Source of the DNA: an uncultured Lachnospiraceae bacterium | GTDB taxonomy: Bacteria; Bacillota; Clostridia; Lachnospirales; Lachnospiraceae | Assembly (NCBI GenBank): GCA_905203555.1 | Contig: CAJKWK010000058.1 | Location: 1 to 19,306 of the forward strand | DNA length: 19,306 nucleotides | Reading direction: 5' to 3' | Shown: in pieces, positions 6,824 to 13,875 of the stretch | Layout of the letters: each line of letters opens with the position of its first letter | Position numbering within the stretch: position 1 is the first letter of the stretch | The notes under the pieces: generated by a model | What the model was told of the DNA's origin: nothing | Database searches by the model: none | Seen by the model: the letters and a program-made list of their open reading frames with translations, nothing else | Position numbers and translations under genes: made by a program

Positions 6824-6853
6824 AAAAAGAGAGGTTTTTCCTCTCTTTTTTTT
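6824..6853 (+). terminator. Intrinsic terminator
   Basis: AAAAAGAGAGG (6824-6834), loop TTTTT, CCTCTCTTTTT (6840-6850), followed by more T. The stem is perfect. The A run opposite the T run means it could also act on transcripts from the other strand. Confidence 0.88.
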
Positions 6854-6912
6854 GTCGAAAGCATGAATAGCGGATCATTTTTACGCCCATTGCTTTTTTG
6901 TACGATCCTCTT

Positions 6913-6923
6913 CCATAATTAAA
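6913..6923 (+). promoter_or_regulatory. CCATAATTAAA motif, copy 3
   Basis: Exact CCATAATTAAA between a terminator and the gene at 6969 (46 bases to the ATG). The next bases, CCGAA, match copy 2. No -35 box is evident. Confidence 0.55.
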
Positions 6924-6968
6924 CCGAACCGTAAAAAGGTATTAACGAGAAAGAAAAGGAGAAAGAAC

Positions 6969-7895
6969 ATGTATATTGCGTTGACAATGCAGAAGCTACT
7001 GGAGGAAAAGGGAGAGTTTAAAAAGTTGTCTGGTATTCCTACGTGTGTGATCTATAACCAGGACGATACGATGTCTGTTCAGGATCACATCCTGTTAAAT
7101 GAAGTCAAGTTAAAGGAAGATTATATGGAAGCTATGACCATTGGCGAACCATCCCTGGATATTGGTATGATGATCAGCGACCTTTTATGGAAAAAAGCAG
7201 ATGGTGTTCTGATTTTAGGGGAAGGCGAGGCAGCGATGCTGCAAAAAAAGGAAATCCAGCGTGACCGCTATACGCTGTATGTAGCCACCTCTTTAAAAGA
7301 GGCGCTGGAAATTTACAAAAAAAACACCAAAAAAAGTGCCGGAAAGCGTGCGGTAAAGAAAACGGAAAAACCAGAGAAAGAGACAGTTACCTCAACCAAA
7401 CCAGCTGAGCCGATGATGCCTGAACCAATGGACCCATTGTCGAAAATGGAAGAGCCACATACAGATGAGATGGGATTCGAAGATGAACCACTGATTACGC
7501 CGGAAATGGAACCAGTGGAAGAAAACGAATTTGAAAATGAAATCAATGGCGAATTGATGGAAGAGCAGAATGCGCCAGTAATGTACGACCAGGAAGTTCC
7601 GGAAACGGACGCAGCATATGTCCAGGAAGACCAGGATCATATAATGCAGCCCATGGAAGGATTAGATGGCCAGAAGTACGAAGAGCTTAGAAATGAGCTT
7701 ATGAGTGTTGGTGTACCGGATTCTCTGATGGACCAGGTTATGATGGCGCTGCAGAAATCTACTAATGTGTCAGATTGTTATGACTGCATGGAGGAAACTA
7801 TTGGAAATATCGATGATGTACTGGTGATTTACGATGCGATCCAGGAATATTACGATGCATTCAAGACATTAGCAGATCAGATTGGTACGCTGTAA
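6969..7895 (+). CDS. Acidic unknown protein with disordered middle (308 aa)
   Basis: AAGGAG eight bases before the ATG gives a firm start. Three parts can be seen. Residues 1-115 look like a compact alpha/beta domain (GIPTCVIYNQDDTMSVQDHILL, KKADGVLILGEG). Residues 115-230 form a low-complexity linker, first basic (KKNTKKSAGKRAVKK), then very rich in E, P and M (EPMMPEPMDP). Residues 232-308 are a helical domain (YEELRNELMSVGVPDSLMDQVMMAL, then IDDVLVIYDAIQEYYDAFKTLADQI). No family is recognised. The layout of two folded ends tied by a long charged linker suggests a scaffold or binding protein. It stands alone between two terminators, with its own CCATAATTAAA motif. Confidence 0.78.
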   Translation: MYIALTMQKLLEEKGEFKKLSGIPTCVIYNQDDTMSVQDHILLNEVKLKEDYMEAMTIGEPSLDIGMMISDLLWKKADGVLILGEGEAAMLQKKEIQRDRYTLYVATSLKEALEIYKKNTKKSAGKRAVKKTEKPEKETVTSTKPAEPMMPEPMDPLSKMEEPHTDEMGFEDEPLITPEMEPVEENEFENEINGELMEEQNAPVMYDQEVPETDAAYVQEDQDHIMQPMEGLDGQKYEELRNELMSVGVPDSLMDQVMMALQKSTNVSDCYDCMEETIGNIDDVLVIYDAIQEYYDAFKTLADQIGTL

Positions 7896-7927
7896 TTTTG
7901 TAAGAATCGACAGATCCTTTTTTTTTA

Positions 7928-7961
7928 GAAAACCGGGCATACTTCCGGTTTTCTTTTTTTT
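7928..7961 (+). terminator. Intrinsic terminator
   Basis: GAAAACCGG (7928-7936), loop, CCGGTTTTC (7945-7953), then eight T. The stem is perfect. Confidence 0.88.
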
Positions 7962-7979
7962 GGAATTTCGCATCCATAT

Positions 7980-7990
7980 CCATAATTAAA
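7980..7990 (+). promoter_or_regulatory. CCATAATTAAA motif, copy 4
   Basis: Exact CCATAATTAAA, 33 bases before the NADAR gene start. It is preceded by TTTCGCATCCATAT and followed by GCGAAAAAAC, similar to the other copies. Confidence 0.55.
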
Positions 7991-8022
7991 GCGAAAAAAC
8001 AAAAGATGCAGGAGGATTTTAT

Positions 8023-8784
8023 ATGGATATTAAAGAAAAGGCATACAACAAATACCAGTTAGACTGGATGCGCAGTCATGGGAAAAGTCTGGATGATCTC
8101 GTGGAGCATATGACAGAGTCTTGGAAGAATGCGGACGAAAAAGCAATATTTACGCCAATACGTGCATTTTTTCATGTGGAAGAAGCGGGGTTTGACGGAG
8201 AAATATGGGCGTGTTTTGATGAATTTCTGGAAACAGAATATCAGGATATGGAATACATGAGTGGATTATTAAATCCAGATGAATATGCAGAATATTTAAC
8301 CGATCGTGCATGTAACGATGTGATTTCGGAATTTAGGGGCGAGTTTTATTTTCTCAGCAATTTCTATCCGGTGCCTTTTTATTACAAGGGAGTACAATTT
8401 TTAAATGCCGAAGCAGCATTTCAGGCGCAAAAGGATCCGAAGAGACAGAAGGAGTTTTCCTGTCTTGGCCCATCTGAAGCAAAGCGGCTTGGAAGACGGG
8501 TAGAATTGCGTGAAGATTGGGAACTGGTAAAAGAATCAGAGATGTTTGATATTGTTCAGGCAAAATTTCAGCAGAATCCAGAACTTGCTAAAAAGCTGTT
8601 GGAAACTGGAAATGCGGTATTAATTGAAGGAAACCAGTGGCACGATAATATTTGGGGAAGCTGTACCTGTGATCGGTGCAAAAATCAGGGAGTGAATATG
8701 TTAGGACAGATTTTAATGGCAGTAAGGCATATTTGTAGAGGAACTGAGCGTATGAAACAGGATATACAGAAGGATGGTGTTTAA
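8023..8784 (+). CDS. NADAR-domain protein with extra N-terminal domain (253 aa)
   Basis: Residues about 103-236 are a NADAR (YbiA-type) domain: FRGEFYFLSNFYP, the NAEAAFQAQK segment with E130, LGPSEAKRLGRRV, LREDWELVKESEM, KFQQNPELAKKLLETG and LIEGNQWHDNIWG, then GVNMLGQILMAVR. Family members are N-glycosidases; YbiA acts on riboflavin pathway intermediates, and others are reported to remove ADP-ribose from guanine. A CTCDRCK insert (about 214-220) sits before the last motif. Residues 1-100 are a separate domain I do not recognise (DWMRSHGKSLDDLVEHM), which stand-alone YbiA lacks. AGGAGG precedes the ATG. The SLOG gene follows at once, with its possible starts on either side of this gene's stop, so the pair is probably one operon acting on nucleotide-type ligands. 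Confidence 0.9.
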   Translation: MDIKEKAYNKYQLDWMRSHGKSLDDLVEHMTESWKNADEKAIFTPIRAFFHVEEAGFDGEIWACFDEFLETEYQDMEYMSGLLNPDEYAEYLTDRACNDVISEFRGEFYFLSNFYPVPFYYKGVQFLNAEAAFQAQKDPKRQKEFSCLGPSEAKRLGRRVELREDWELVKESEMFDIVQAKFQQNPELAKKLLETGNAVLIEGNQWHDNIWGSCTCDRCKNQGVNMLGQILMAVRHICRGTERMKQDIQKDGV

Positions 8785-8788
8785 AACA

Positions 8789-9181
8789 ATGTCAGAAATT
8801 AGACTCATTATTGCGGGTACCCGAGATTTTCATTGCTATGATATTGTTAAATCAGAAGCGGCGTCTTTTGTTCAAGAACTAAAAGAGCAGAGCAAAGGCT
8901 GTACAGTTACCATCGTTTCCGGTGGCGCCAGAGGCGCAGATCTTCTTGGAGAACGCTTTGCGAAAGAATACGGATTCAAATTAATGCGTTTCCCGGCTGA
9001 CTGGAAAGTATATGGGAAACAAGCTGGTCCTGTCCGAAACCGTCAGATGCTCAATTATGCAAAAGAAGAACAGGGAGCACTTTTAGCATTTTGGGACGGA
9101 AAAAGCCGCGGAACTAAAAACATGATCGACATTGCAAAGGATGCCGATATCATTATTAAAATAGTTCCAATCACAACTTAG
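8789..9181 (+). CDS. YspA-type SLOG protein (DUF2493-like, 130 aa)
   Basis: A Rossmann-like SLOG domain of the YspA/DUF2493 type. It starts with RLIIAGTRDF, carries the signature VSGGARGADLLGERFAKEYG, then RFPADWKVYGKQAGPVRNRQML and LLAFWDGKSRGTKNMIDIA. SLOG proteins bind nucleotide derivatives, and some act as ligand sensors or processing enzymes in conflict systems. I chose the ATG at 8789 because family members begin just before the first strand. An in-frame ATG at 8774 inside the NADAR gene would add five residues, but its AAGG abuts the ATG. Coupling to the NADAR gene suggests both handle an NAD- or ADP-ribose-like compound, which is inference. Confidence 0.87.
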   Translation: MSEIRLIIAGTRDFHCYDIVKSEAASFVQELKEQSKGCTVTIVSGGARGADLLGERFAKEYGFKLMRFPADWKVYGKQAGPVRNRQMLNYAKEEQGALLAFWDGKSRGTKNMIDIAKDADIIIKIVPITT

Positions 9182-9192
9182 AGGTGATATGA

Positions 9193-9483
9193 ATGGCTAA
9201 AATTTGTCCTATTACAGGCGATCCAGTTTTGTATTTGGATTGCCTGGAATGTGAGGAAAAACTATGTAAGAAAAGGAGAAAACAGATGAAAAAAAATGAA
9301 TATACCTTTCAGTACGGTTATCAGGGAAAGGGAGAAATAACGGTAGCTGCTGATTACATGGATGAAGCAGTAGAGAAAGCATCAGAAGAAGCTCAGAATC
9401 TGCTGCCAAATAACGCAGATCCATTTTCCTTAGAAATTGGAGATCTGATTGATCAGACACCGATTTGCACAGGAATGCGGTGA
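9193..9483 (+). CDS. Small protein with N-terminal Cys motif and nested start (96 aa)
   Basis: GAGGTGATATGA lies directly before the ATG at 9193. The first 31 residues have a compact cysteine pattern (CPITGDPVLYLDCLECEEKLC) that could bind zinc. The remaining 65 residues begin at an in-frame ATG (9286) with its own strong AAGGAG seven bases upstream, read KKNEYTFQYGYQGKGEITV and form an alpha/beta unit (YMDEAVEKASEEAQNLL). It therefore looks like two small proteins fused in frame, or one gene producing a long and a short form. No family is recognised. It follows the SLOG gene by 11 bases and is the last gene of that operon, before the terminator at 9505. Confidence 0.68.
   Translation: MAKICPITGDPVLYLDCLECEEKLCKKRRKQMKKNEYTFQYGYQGKGEITVAADYMDEAVEKASEEAQNLLPNNADPFSLEIGDLIDQTPICTGMR
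9286..9483 (+). CDS. Possible nested short form (65 aa)
   Basis: Internal ATG in the same frame as the 96-aa gene, preceded by AAAAGGAGAAAACAG. This ribosome binding site is better than that of the long form, so separate initiation is likely. The codons making up AAGGAG encode KKRR of the long form, so the match could partly be chance. Confidence 0.45.
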   Translation: MKKNEYTFQYGYQGKGEITVAADYMDEAVEKASEEAQNLLPNNADPFSLEIGDLIDQTPICTGMR

Positions 9484-9504
9484 AAAAGATTCGAATATCC
9501 ATTC

Positions 9505-9538
9505 AAAACTGTCGTACAGAGATGTGCGGCAGTTTTTT
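9505..9538 (+). terminator. Intrinsic terminator after the NADAR-SLOG operon
   Basis: AAACTGTCGTAC (9506-9517), loop AGAGAT, GTGCGGCAGTTT (9524-9535), followed by T. The twelve-base stem has two wobble pairs. Confidence 0.87.
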
Positions 9539-9559
9539 GTTAAAAAGACAAATTCCAGT

Positions 9560-9568
9560 CCATAATTA
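9560..9568 (+). promoter_or_regulatory. CCATAATTA motif, copy 5
   Basis: CCATAATTA followed by CC in place of AA. Unlike other copies it is 260 bases from the next start codon. Transcription from here would first read the hairpin-rich 9605-9735 region. Confidence 0.5.
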
Positions 9569-9604
9569 CCTCGTATTGACATTAAAACAAAAAAAAGAAG
9601 AATC

Positions 9605-9735
9605 TAATGATTAAACATTTATGGTAGTTGTAAATGTTTTGCCCCTTTTATTTCGGAAATATCCCTTTTAAAAGGTAACAAGAAGAAATAACATGACGAA
9701 GGGGCTGTCACCTTAACGATTATTAAATCGTGAAG
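9605..9735 (+). ncRNA. Multi-hairpin leader or non-coding RNA upstream of the 792-aa gene
   Basis: The 345-base gap between 9483 and 9829 holds a terminator, a CCATAATTA motif and this structured block. Perfect stems by eye: AAACATTTA (9613-9621)/TAAATGTTT (9631-9639); GCCCCTT (9641-9647)/AAGGGGC (9699-9705), enclosing the palindrome CCTTTTAAAAGG (9664-9675); and ACGATT (9716-9721), loop ATTA, AATCGT (9726-9731). Three hairpins in a row with no reading frame point to a functional RNA: a leader controlling the next gene or a separate RNA partner. It does not match a riboswitch or known RNA class I can recall. Confidence 0.55.
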
Positions 9736-9795
9736 CGATAGCGCCATTTTTCATATTGCAATATCTTATTTTCAGTATTTCTTTGAAAAATCAAA

Positions 9796-9801
9796 TATAA
9801 T
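9796..9801 (+). promoter_or_regulatory. TATAAT, possible -10 for the 792-aa gene
   Basis: A consensus TATAAT 28 bases before the start at 9829. No good -35 lies 16-18 bases upstream, so this may be chance in AT-rich DNA. Confidence 0.3.
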
Positions 9802-9828
9802 TCAAGAAAAAAAAGGAGAAATGAAAAT

Positions 9829-12207
9829 ATGGGTAAGAATAACGAATTTATTTTTGATGAAAACATACCTATTACAGAGCAGGAATTGAATTTTTTGAAA
9901 TTTCCTTATCGATATTCTGTCACAGAAAGAGCTAAAACAGCACAACAGCCAAAGGGCGGATTTCTGCCTAGAAATGTATTTTCAATGATGAAAGTAGGAT
10001 CTAATTCCTCTTTAGGAGATCGTTCAAATCGCATTATAGAAATTCCTACTGAATATGCATCTATGGTTGGAACAATTACGGATTATTTAACGCGAATGTA
10101 TCTTACCAAAGATAAGGAATATACATTTAAAACGTCTTTGATCGGAGCAATGTTGATTGATAGATATGAGTTTGCAAAAGAATTACTTGATAAAATAAAT
10201 TTTTTAGGATCTAATACTGTTATCAACGCAATCAAGCTTACTGGATTTGATCGCATAATAAAAAATAATTTTCCTGATTATCAGGAACCTCCAATTCCTC
10301 CGATTGAAATAATAAATGACATTATCGACCTTATTTATCGCTGTATTCATTTTTTCAATGAAAGAAATATTACTGAAACCGGATTTGTGGTAAATGGAGG
10401 GAAAAGAACGCTTGTTTCTTCTGGAGAGGGAGATTATTTAAGCAAAACCGAATTAATAGATTTAAAAGTATCCAAAACTGTATTCTCAAGCACATGGTCA
10501 TTACAGGTTCTTATGTATTACATCATGGGCTTACATAATAATGAATTAAAATTTCATTCGATCGATTATATCGGTATATATAATGCACTTAAAAATGAGT
10601 TTTACAGAATATCTATAAAAGATATTCCCAATGAAATAATGTACCGTGTCAGTTCAGATGTTCTTGGATACAAAATGCTATCACCAGAATTTTCGAATTG
10701 GAAAAATGTAAGCGATGAGAATAATGATGCAGTGTTTAAAGAACAGATAAAAAGATATAATAAAACTTCTTTTAATACAAATAACTTTACCGATGGTATA
10801 TATGATATAACCAATGATGATTACTGGACTTATTTATGCAATACAGAATATAAAGGATATAGTTGGATACCCCGTCGCCCAAAGTTTACAAATATAAAAT
10901 CTATAAAGTTTATAAAAAAAAGCAGCTATCATATGTTCATAGCAGAACTATATAGTGGGAAAAGTTCTATTTTAAATGGATGTAGTTTTTCAAAATCTAA
11001 TTTTCCTATAGGTTATTATTACAACAATCTTGAATTGTATGCGGAAAACGTAAAGAAATTTTTAACTCCTTATACTAAAGCTCAGGAAAGCATTTCGCAA
11101 TTTATAAAAAAACTTGTACCTGAAGAAGGGTATGAACATTATGAACCGTTTTGGTATGTCAATAGAGGTGGTTTTTACGGAAAGATTCATGGAGCAATTA
11201 TAGATATAGACGGATTAAATCATATTTATCTTAATCCTATAGATGGGACAATCCATCCATATTATGCGGATTCTATGGTACAAAAATGGAAATACAAAAA
11301 TGTAATAAGTTTACTGGCAGATAAACGCAGCGAATGCTTGCCTTCATTCAAAAAAAATGTATTAAGCTTAGGTGTTAATGCAAAGGTTGATATTGATAAT
11401 TCTCTTGAAATAATGTCGAAAAATCCTCTTGCTATTCCAGATCAGGCCTTTAATACGCTTACATCCATGAATATTGAGAATGAAACCGAATATATGCCTG
11501 AATGTACGCTTTATTCATTTTCAAAAGTAATCCTTAAACTTCAGAAAGTATTGTGTTATAACCTGGTCGTTGCATGGTATGACTCTTTTATAAAAGATGG
11601 AAGATTGCTCTTAGCGGATTTTAATGGTGTTTCTCAATCACAAAAGAGGAAAATCGGTAAGGATTTCATTGGAGAAAGTAAAACTCTTAAAAATGGAATG
11701 AAGGCAACTATTACAGAATATTATTCACATAAAGATATAACTATAGAATTTGAAGATGGAACCGTAAAAAAACACTGTAGAATGACTGGGTGGAGAAGCG
11801 GATGTATTCCCTATCCAAGGATAAAAACCAATAAAAATACATCAAAATCAGATAATGATAAAAATCTTGCAAAAAACAAACCAACTCCGAAATGCAAGAA
11901 TATTACAGGAACAAAAACGAATTTGATATTCTTATCTGATGATGATATGATTAAACGAGCAACTGAAGGATATTTTGTCAGAGATATCGATAAAAATATA
12001 GTGTACTGTCCTGCTGGAAGTATATTAAAAAAGAAACGTATAAGAGAAAATGGAAGTATCGCATATATCAATAAAGCTGCTTGTAAAAAATGTCCATATA
12101 TTGAATTGTGCTGCAATGGGAAAACAAAATATAAAGAAGTTCAATTTGCCCCAGGAATGATAGAAAAAACATATGATAAATGGATAAAACATTTAAAAAC
12201 AGAATAA
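9829..12207 (+). CDS. Large nuclease-like protein: PD-(D/E)XK domain plus zinc-knuckle tail (792 aa)
   Basis: GGAG ten bases before the ATG supports the start. Residues about 180-265 fit a RecB-type PD-(D/E)XK nuclease: GD202 in SSGEGDYL, D211-L-K213 (LIDLKVSK), then Q226xxxY230 (WSLQVLMYY) and a strand IDYIGIYNALKNEFYRI. A central segment 445-475 (GGFYGKIHGAIIDIDGLNHIYLNPIDG) is well ordered but not a family I can name. Residues 612-660 (LKNGMKATITEYYSHKDI, then FEDGTVKKH) resemble the SH3-like DNA-binding repeats of some phage HNH/AP2 proteins. Residues 715-765 (YFVRDIDKNIVYCPAG, then CKKCPYIELCC; Cys 727, 752, 755, 761, 762) resemble the zinc knuckle at the end of IS1182-type transposases, but no DDE catalytic core is seen. 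The gene is more AT-rich than its neighbours and is flanked by a structured RNA and a terminator, so it may be an independent acquisition. Domain calls are by eye. Confidence 0.75.
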   Translation: MGKNNEFIFDENIPITEQELNFLKFPYRYSVTERAKTAQQPKGGFLPRNVFSMMKVGSNSSLGDRSNRIIEIPTEYASMVGTITDYLTRMYLTKDKEYTFKTSLIGAMLIDRYEFAKELLDKINFLGSNTVINAIKLTGFDRIIKNNFPDYQEPPIPPIEIINDIIDLIYRCIHFFNERNITETGFVVNGGKRTLVSSGEGDYLSKTELIDLKVSKTVFSSTWSLQVLMYYIMGLHNNELKFHSIDYIGIYNALKNEFYRISIKDIPNEIMYRVSSDVLGYKMLSPEFSNWKNVSDENNDAVFKEQIKRYNKTSFNTNNFTDGIYDITNDDYWTYLCNTEYKGYSWIPRRPKFTNIKSIKFIKKSSYHMFIAELYSGKSSILNGCSFSKSNFPIGYYYNNLELYAENVKKFLTPYTKAQESISQFIKKLVPEEGYEHYEPFWYVNRGGFYGKIHGAIIDIDGLNHIYLNPIDGTIHPYYADSMVQKWKYKNVISLLADKRSECLPSFKKNVLSLGVNAKVDIDNSLEIMSKNPLAIPDQAFNTLTSMNIENETEYMPECTLYSFSKVILKLQKVLCYNLVVAWYDSFIKDGRLLLADFNGVSQSQKRKIGKDFIGESKTLKNGMKATITEYYSHKDITIEFEDGTVKKHCRMTGWRSGCIPYPRIKTNKNTSKSDNDKNLAKNKPTPKCKNITGTKTNLIFLSDDDMIKRATEGYFVRDIDKNIVYCPAGSILKKKRIRENGSIAYINKAACKKCPYIELCCNGKTKYKEVQFAPGMIEKTYDKWIKHLKTE

Positions 12208-12266
12208 TATCAAGTAGTTATGCGTTGATAATAAAATATCCAACTTAAATTGCTCATTTTACTTTT

Positions 12267-12296
12267 GGTCCTTTCGTTTATCGGAGGGATCTTTTT
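12267..12296 (+). terminator. Intrinsic terminator after the 792-aa gene
   Basis: GGTCCTTTCG (12267-12276), loop TTTAT, CGGAGGGATC (12282-12291), then TTTTT. The ten-base stem includes three wobble pairs. Confidence 0.72.
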
Positions 12297-12566
12297 ACAT
12301 CTATCTCCTGTTTACAGAACTTTGGAGTTAAAAACGGACATAATCAAACAAAGAATATAAACAAAAAGAGAGGTTACACCTTTCCTTACGAGAGGCTACC
12401 AGGTCATGTGAGCTCCAGATTATACTCAGAAAACAGACCAGCTAGATTCTTGATATATCGGGCTGAGATATGTTGTGAAGAAATTTCATATATGCCCGGA
12501 ATGCCGTAAGGAAGATGCGGAGAAATAAGGAGCGTCTCTGATATGGAAAACCAATTTTTGTATTTT
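12297..12566. other. Intergenic region with no clear gene; possible gene remnant
   Basis: This stretch between the terminator and the XRE gene holds no start with a good ribosome binding site. A stop-free frame from about 12361 reads KKRGYTFPYERLPGHVSSRL without an initiator. A second short frame ends at a TAA near 12528 with VKKFHICPECRKEDAEK, a CxxC zinc-knuckle-like string. Either could be a decayed piece of a small mobile-element gene. No convincing RNA stem set or promoter was found. Confidence 0.3.
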
Positions 12567-12863
12567 TCACGCAATAATCAATTCGTCTGGAGATAATTCT
12601 TTTGTCACCACAAATCCAGCTTCCTCTGCATGAATCGGAGTGGCAGCCGGAAGATCAACAGGAACTTCGAATACTGCATGAATACTGACACCAAGAGCCT
12701 GAGCGATAGCTTGTTTTTGCGCCATTTTAATATGCGCAATTTTGCCGTTAATAATCCGAGCTAAGGTAGAGGGTGGAATTTTTGTTATTTGCGATAAAAC
12801 AGACTGACTAATATCTTTCAACTCCATCAGTCGCAACAACCGTTCGTTTTTCTGCGATTTCAT
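12567..12863 (-). CDS. XRE-type helix-turn-helix regulator (98 aa)
   Basis: Small DNA-binding regulator of the Cro/CI-like XRE superfamily. On the minus strand GGAGG lies seven bases before the ATG at 12863 (MKSQKNERLLRLMELKD), so I chose this start over the upstream in-frame ATG at 12920, which would add 19 hydrophobic residues and has no ribosome binding site. The helix-turn-helix covers about residues 18-45 (SQSVLSQITKIPPSTLARII, then NGK), followed by AIAQALGVSIHAVFEVP, typical of the family. It is divergent from the traX-like gene, with only 84 bases between the starts, and probably controls its own promoter and that of traX. Confidence 0.88.
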   Translation of the reverse strand: MKSQKNERLLRLMELKDISQSVLSQITKIPPSTLARIINGKIAHIKMAQKQAIAQALGVSIHAVFEVPVDLPAATPIHAEEAGFVVTKELSPDELIIA

Positions 12864-12891
12864 ACATAGCCTCCAACAATCTAATAGTTTG

Positions 12892-12920
12892 AGTGTATCA
12901 CGAAGAAATAAGAAAAACAA
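12892..12920 (-). promoter_or_regulatory. Likely promoter of the XRE regulator
   Basis: Reading the minus strand: TTGTTT (12920-12915), a 17-base spacer, then TACACT (12897-12892), 28 bases before the chosen ATG. Both boxes are acceptable matches with ideal spacing. Confidence 0.5.
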
Positions 12921-12947
12921 GCGAAGATATAACTTTAAAAAGAAAAA

Positions 12948-13682
12948 ATGGTGAAAACAGAAATGAAGAATGGATTGACTAATACACAGATAAAACTGAT
13001 AGCAATGTTATTTATGTTTGTAGATCATATCGGAGTTTCTCTTGTATCCGAATTTATAAAGGTAGATGGTAGCGCCGAAGGATTGATTACTTATTATATA
13101 TGCAGGCTCTTTGGCCGCATCGCATTCCCGTTATTTTGTTTTCTGATCGCAGAAGGAGTTGTCCACACGCATCATTTAGGAAAATACGCAATGCGGATGT
13201 GGCTGTTTGCGATTATTTCAGAAGTACCTTTTGATCTAATGGGGGCAGGAACTGTCTTTTCTTTACAGGCGCAGAATGTGTTCTGGACTTTTGCACTTTT
13301 TTTAACTGCCATTGCAGTATCACAGAAATGGAACCAACCAGTATGGCCATATGTACTGGCAGCAGCCATAGCGGCATGGATTTTGAAAACAGACTATGGA
13401 TGGGCCGGAATACTGCTTTTGTATCTGATAATGTGCGGAAACCCTGTCATTCAACAAGCTGGAGGAGTGATACTGATTATAGATGCATCTGTCAAACTGT
13501 TTCAGGATCCGATGATTGGAATGGTTATGGCAGTCATTCCGTGTGTGTGTTTGGTATCCATTCTGCGCCAGTACAATGGTAAGCGTGGGAGAAATGTAAA
13601 TAAATATCTCTTTTATGGATTTTATCCTGTACATATGTTGGCGTTATGGATGTGTGCGTTATGGATCAAATCGGGGATGTAA
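12948..13682 (+). CDS. TraX-family integral membrane protein (244 aa)
   Basis: A polytopic membrane protein of the TraX family. TraX acetylates F pilin in conjugative plasmids; the wider family belongs to membrane acyltransferase-like proteins and is common in Firmicutes with unknown targets. Family signatures are IKLIAMLFMFVDHIGVSL, RLFGRIAFPLFCFLIAEGVVHT, YAMRMWLFAIISEVPFDLM, QNVFWTFALFLTAIA and LKTDYGWAGILLLYLIM. About eight hydrophobic segments run to the C-terminus (YPVHMLALWMCALWI). The start has only a poor AAAGAAA ribosome binding site. It is divergent from the XRE gene and is followed by the palindromic element at 13708 instead of a terminator. It hints at, but does not prove, a conjugative host element. 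Confidence 0.9.
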   Translation: MVKTEMKNGLTNTQIKLIAMLFMFVDHIGVSLVSEFIKVDGSAEGLITYYICRLFGRIAFPLFCFLIAEGVVHTHHLGKYAMRMWLFAIISEVPFDLMGAGTVFSLQAQNVFWTFALFLTAIAVSQKWNQPVWPYVLAAAIAAWILKTDYGWAGILLLYLIMCGNPVIQQAGGVILIIDASVKLFQDPMIGMVMAVIPCVCLVSILRQYNGKRGRNVNKYLFYGFYPVHMLALWMCALWIKSGM

Positions 13683-13707
13683 CACTCCAAACAAACAATG
13701 TGAACGA

Positions 13708-13754
13708 CTCGGTCATTGAATGGCCGAAGATTCCCTCTCGGAAGTCCTAAAACA
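13708..13754. repeat. Palindromic element, copy related to the IscB right end
   Basis: CTCGGTCATTGAATGGCCGA (13708-13727) and the following bases match 6391-6437 at roughly 36 of 46 positions. No iscB or omega RNA lies next to this copy, so it is either a relic right end, a non-autonomous end, or an intergenic regulatory element. Confidence 0.65.
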
Positions 13755-13786
13755 TATCCAAATATATTTTTTGCAAAAACTCCATT

Positions 13787-13841
13787 TTTTCTTATCCGCA
13801 AGGTTTGTACATTTGCAAAGCATACGCAAAAACCGTAAAAT
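13787..13841 (+). promoter_or_regulatory. Promoter with conserved upstream element, copy 1
   Basis: TTTTCTTATCCGCA (13787-13800), then TTGCAA as -35 (13813-13818), 17 bases, and TAAAAT as -10 (13836-13841), 34 bases before the ATG at 13876. The upstream block and the TTGCAA recur at 17182-17210. Confidence 0.6.
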
Positions 13842-13875
13842 ATCAATATCAAAAACAGAAAGGAAATTTTAATTC

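Noticed and set aside
9576..9608. TTGACA with TCTAAT as a promoter for the structured RNA
   Set aside because: The spacing is 21 bases and no -10 fits at 16-18 bases; the nearby CCATAATTA motif is the better candidate.
9829..12207. Calling the 792-aa protein an IS1182-type transposase
   Set aside because: Only the C-terminal zinc knuckle resembles that family; no DDE core or terminal inverted repeats were found.
12864..12920. Longer N-terminus of the XRE regulator from 12920
   Set aside because: It overlaps the likely promoter, lacks a ribosome binding site and adds residues outside the helix-turn-helix family; GGAGG clearly serves the ATG at 12863.
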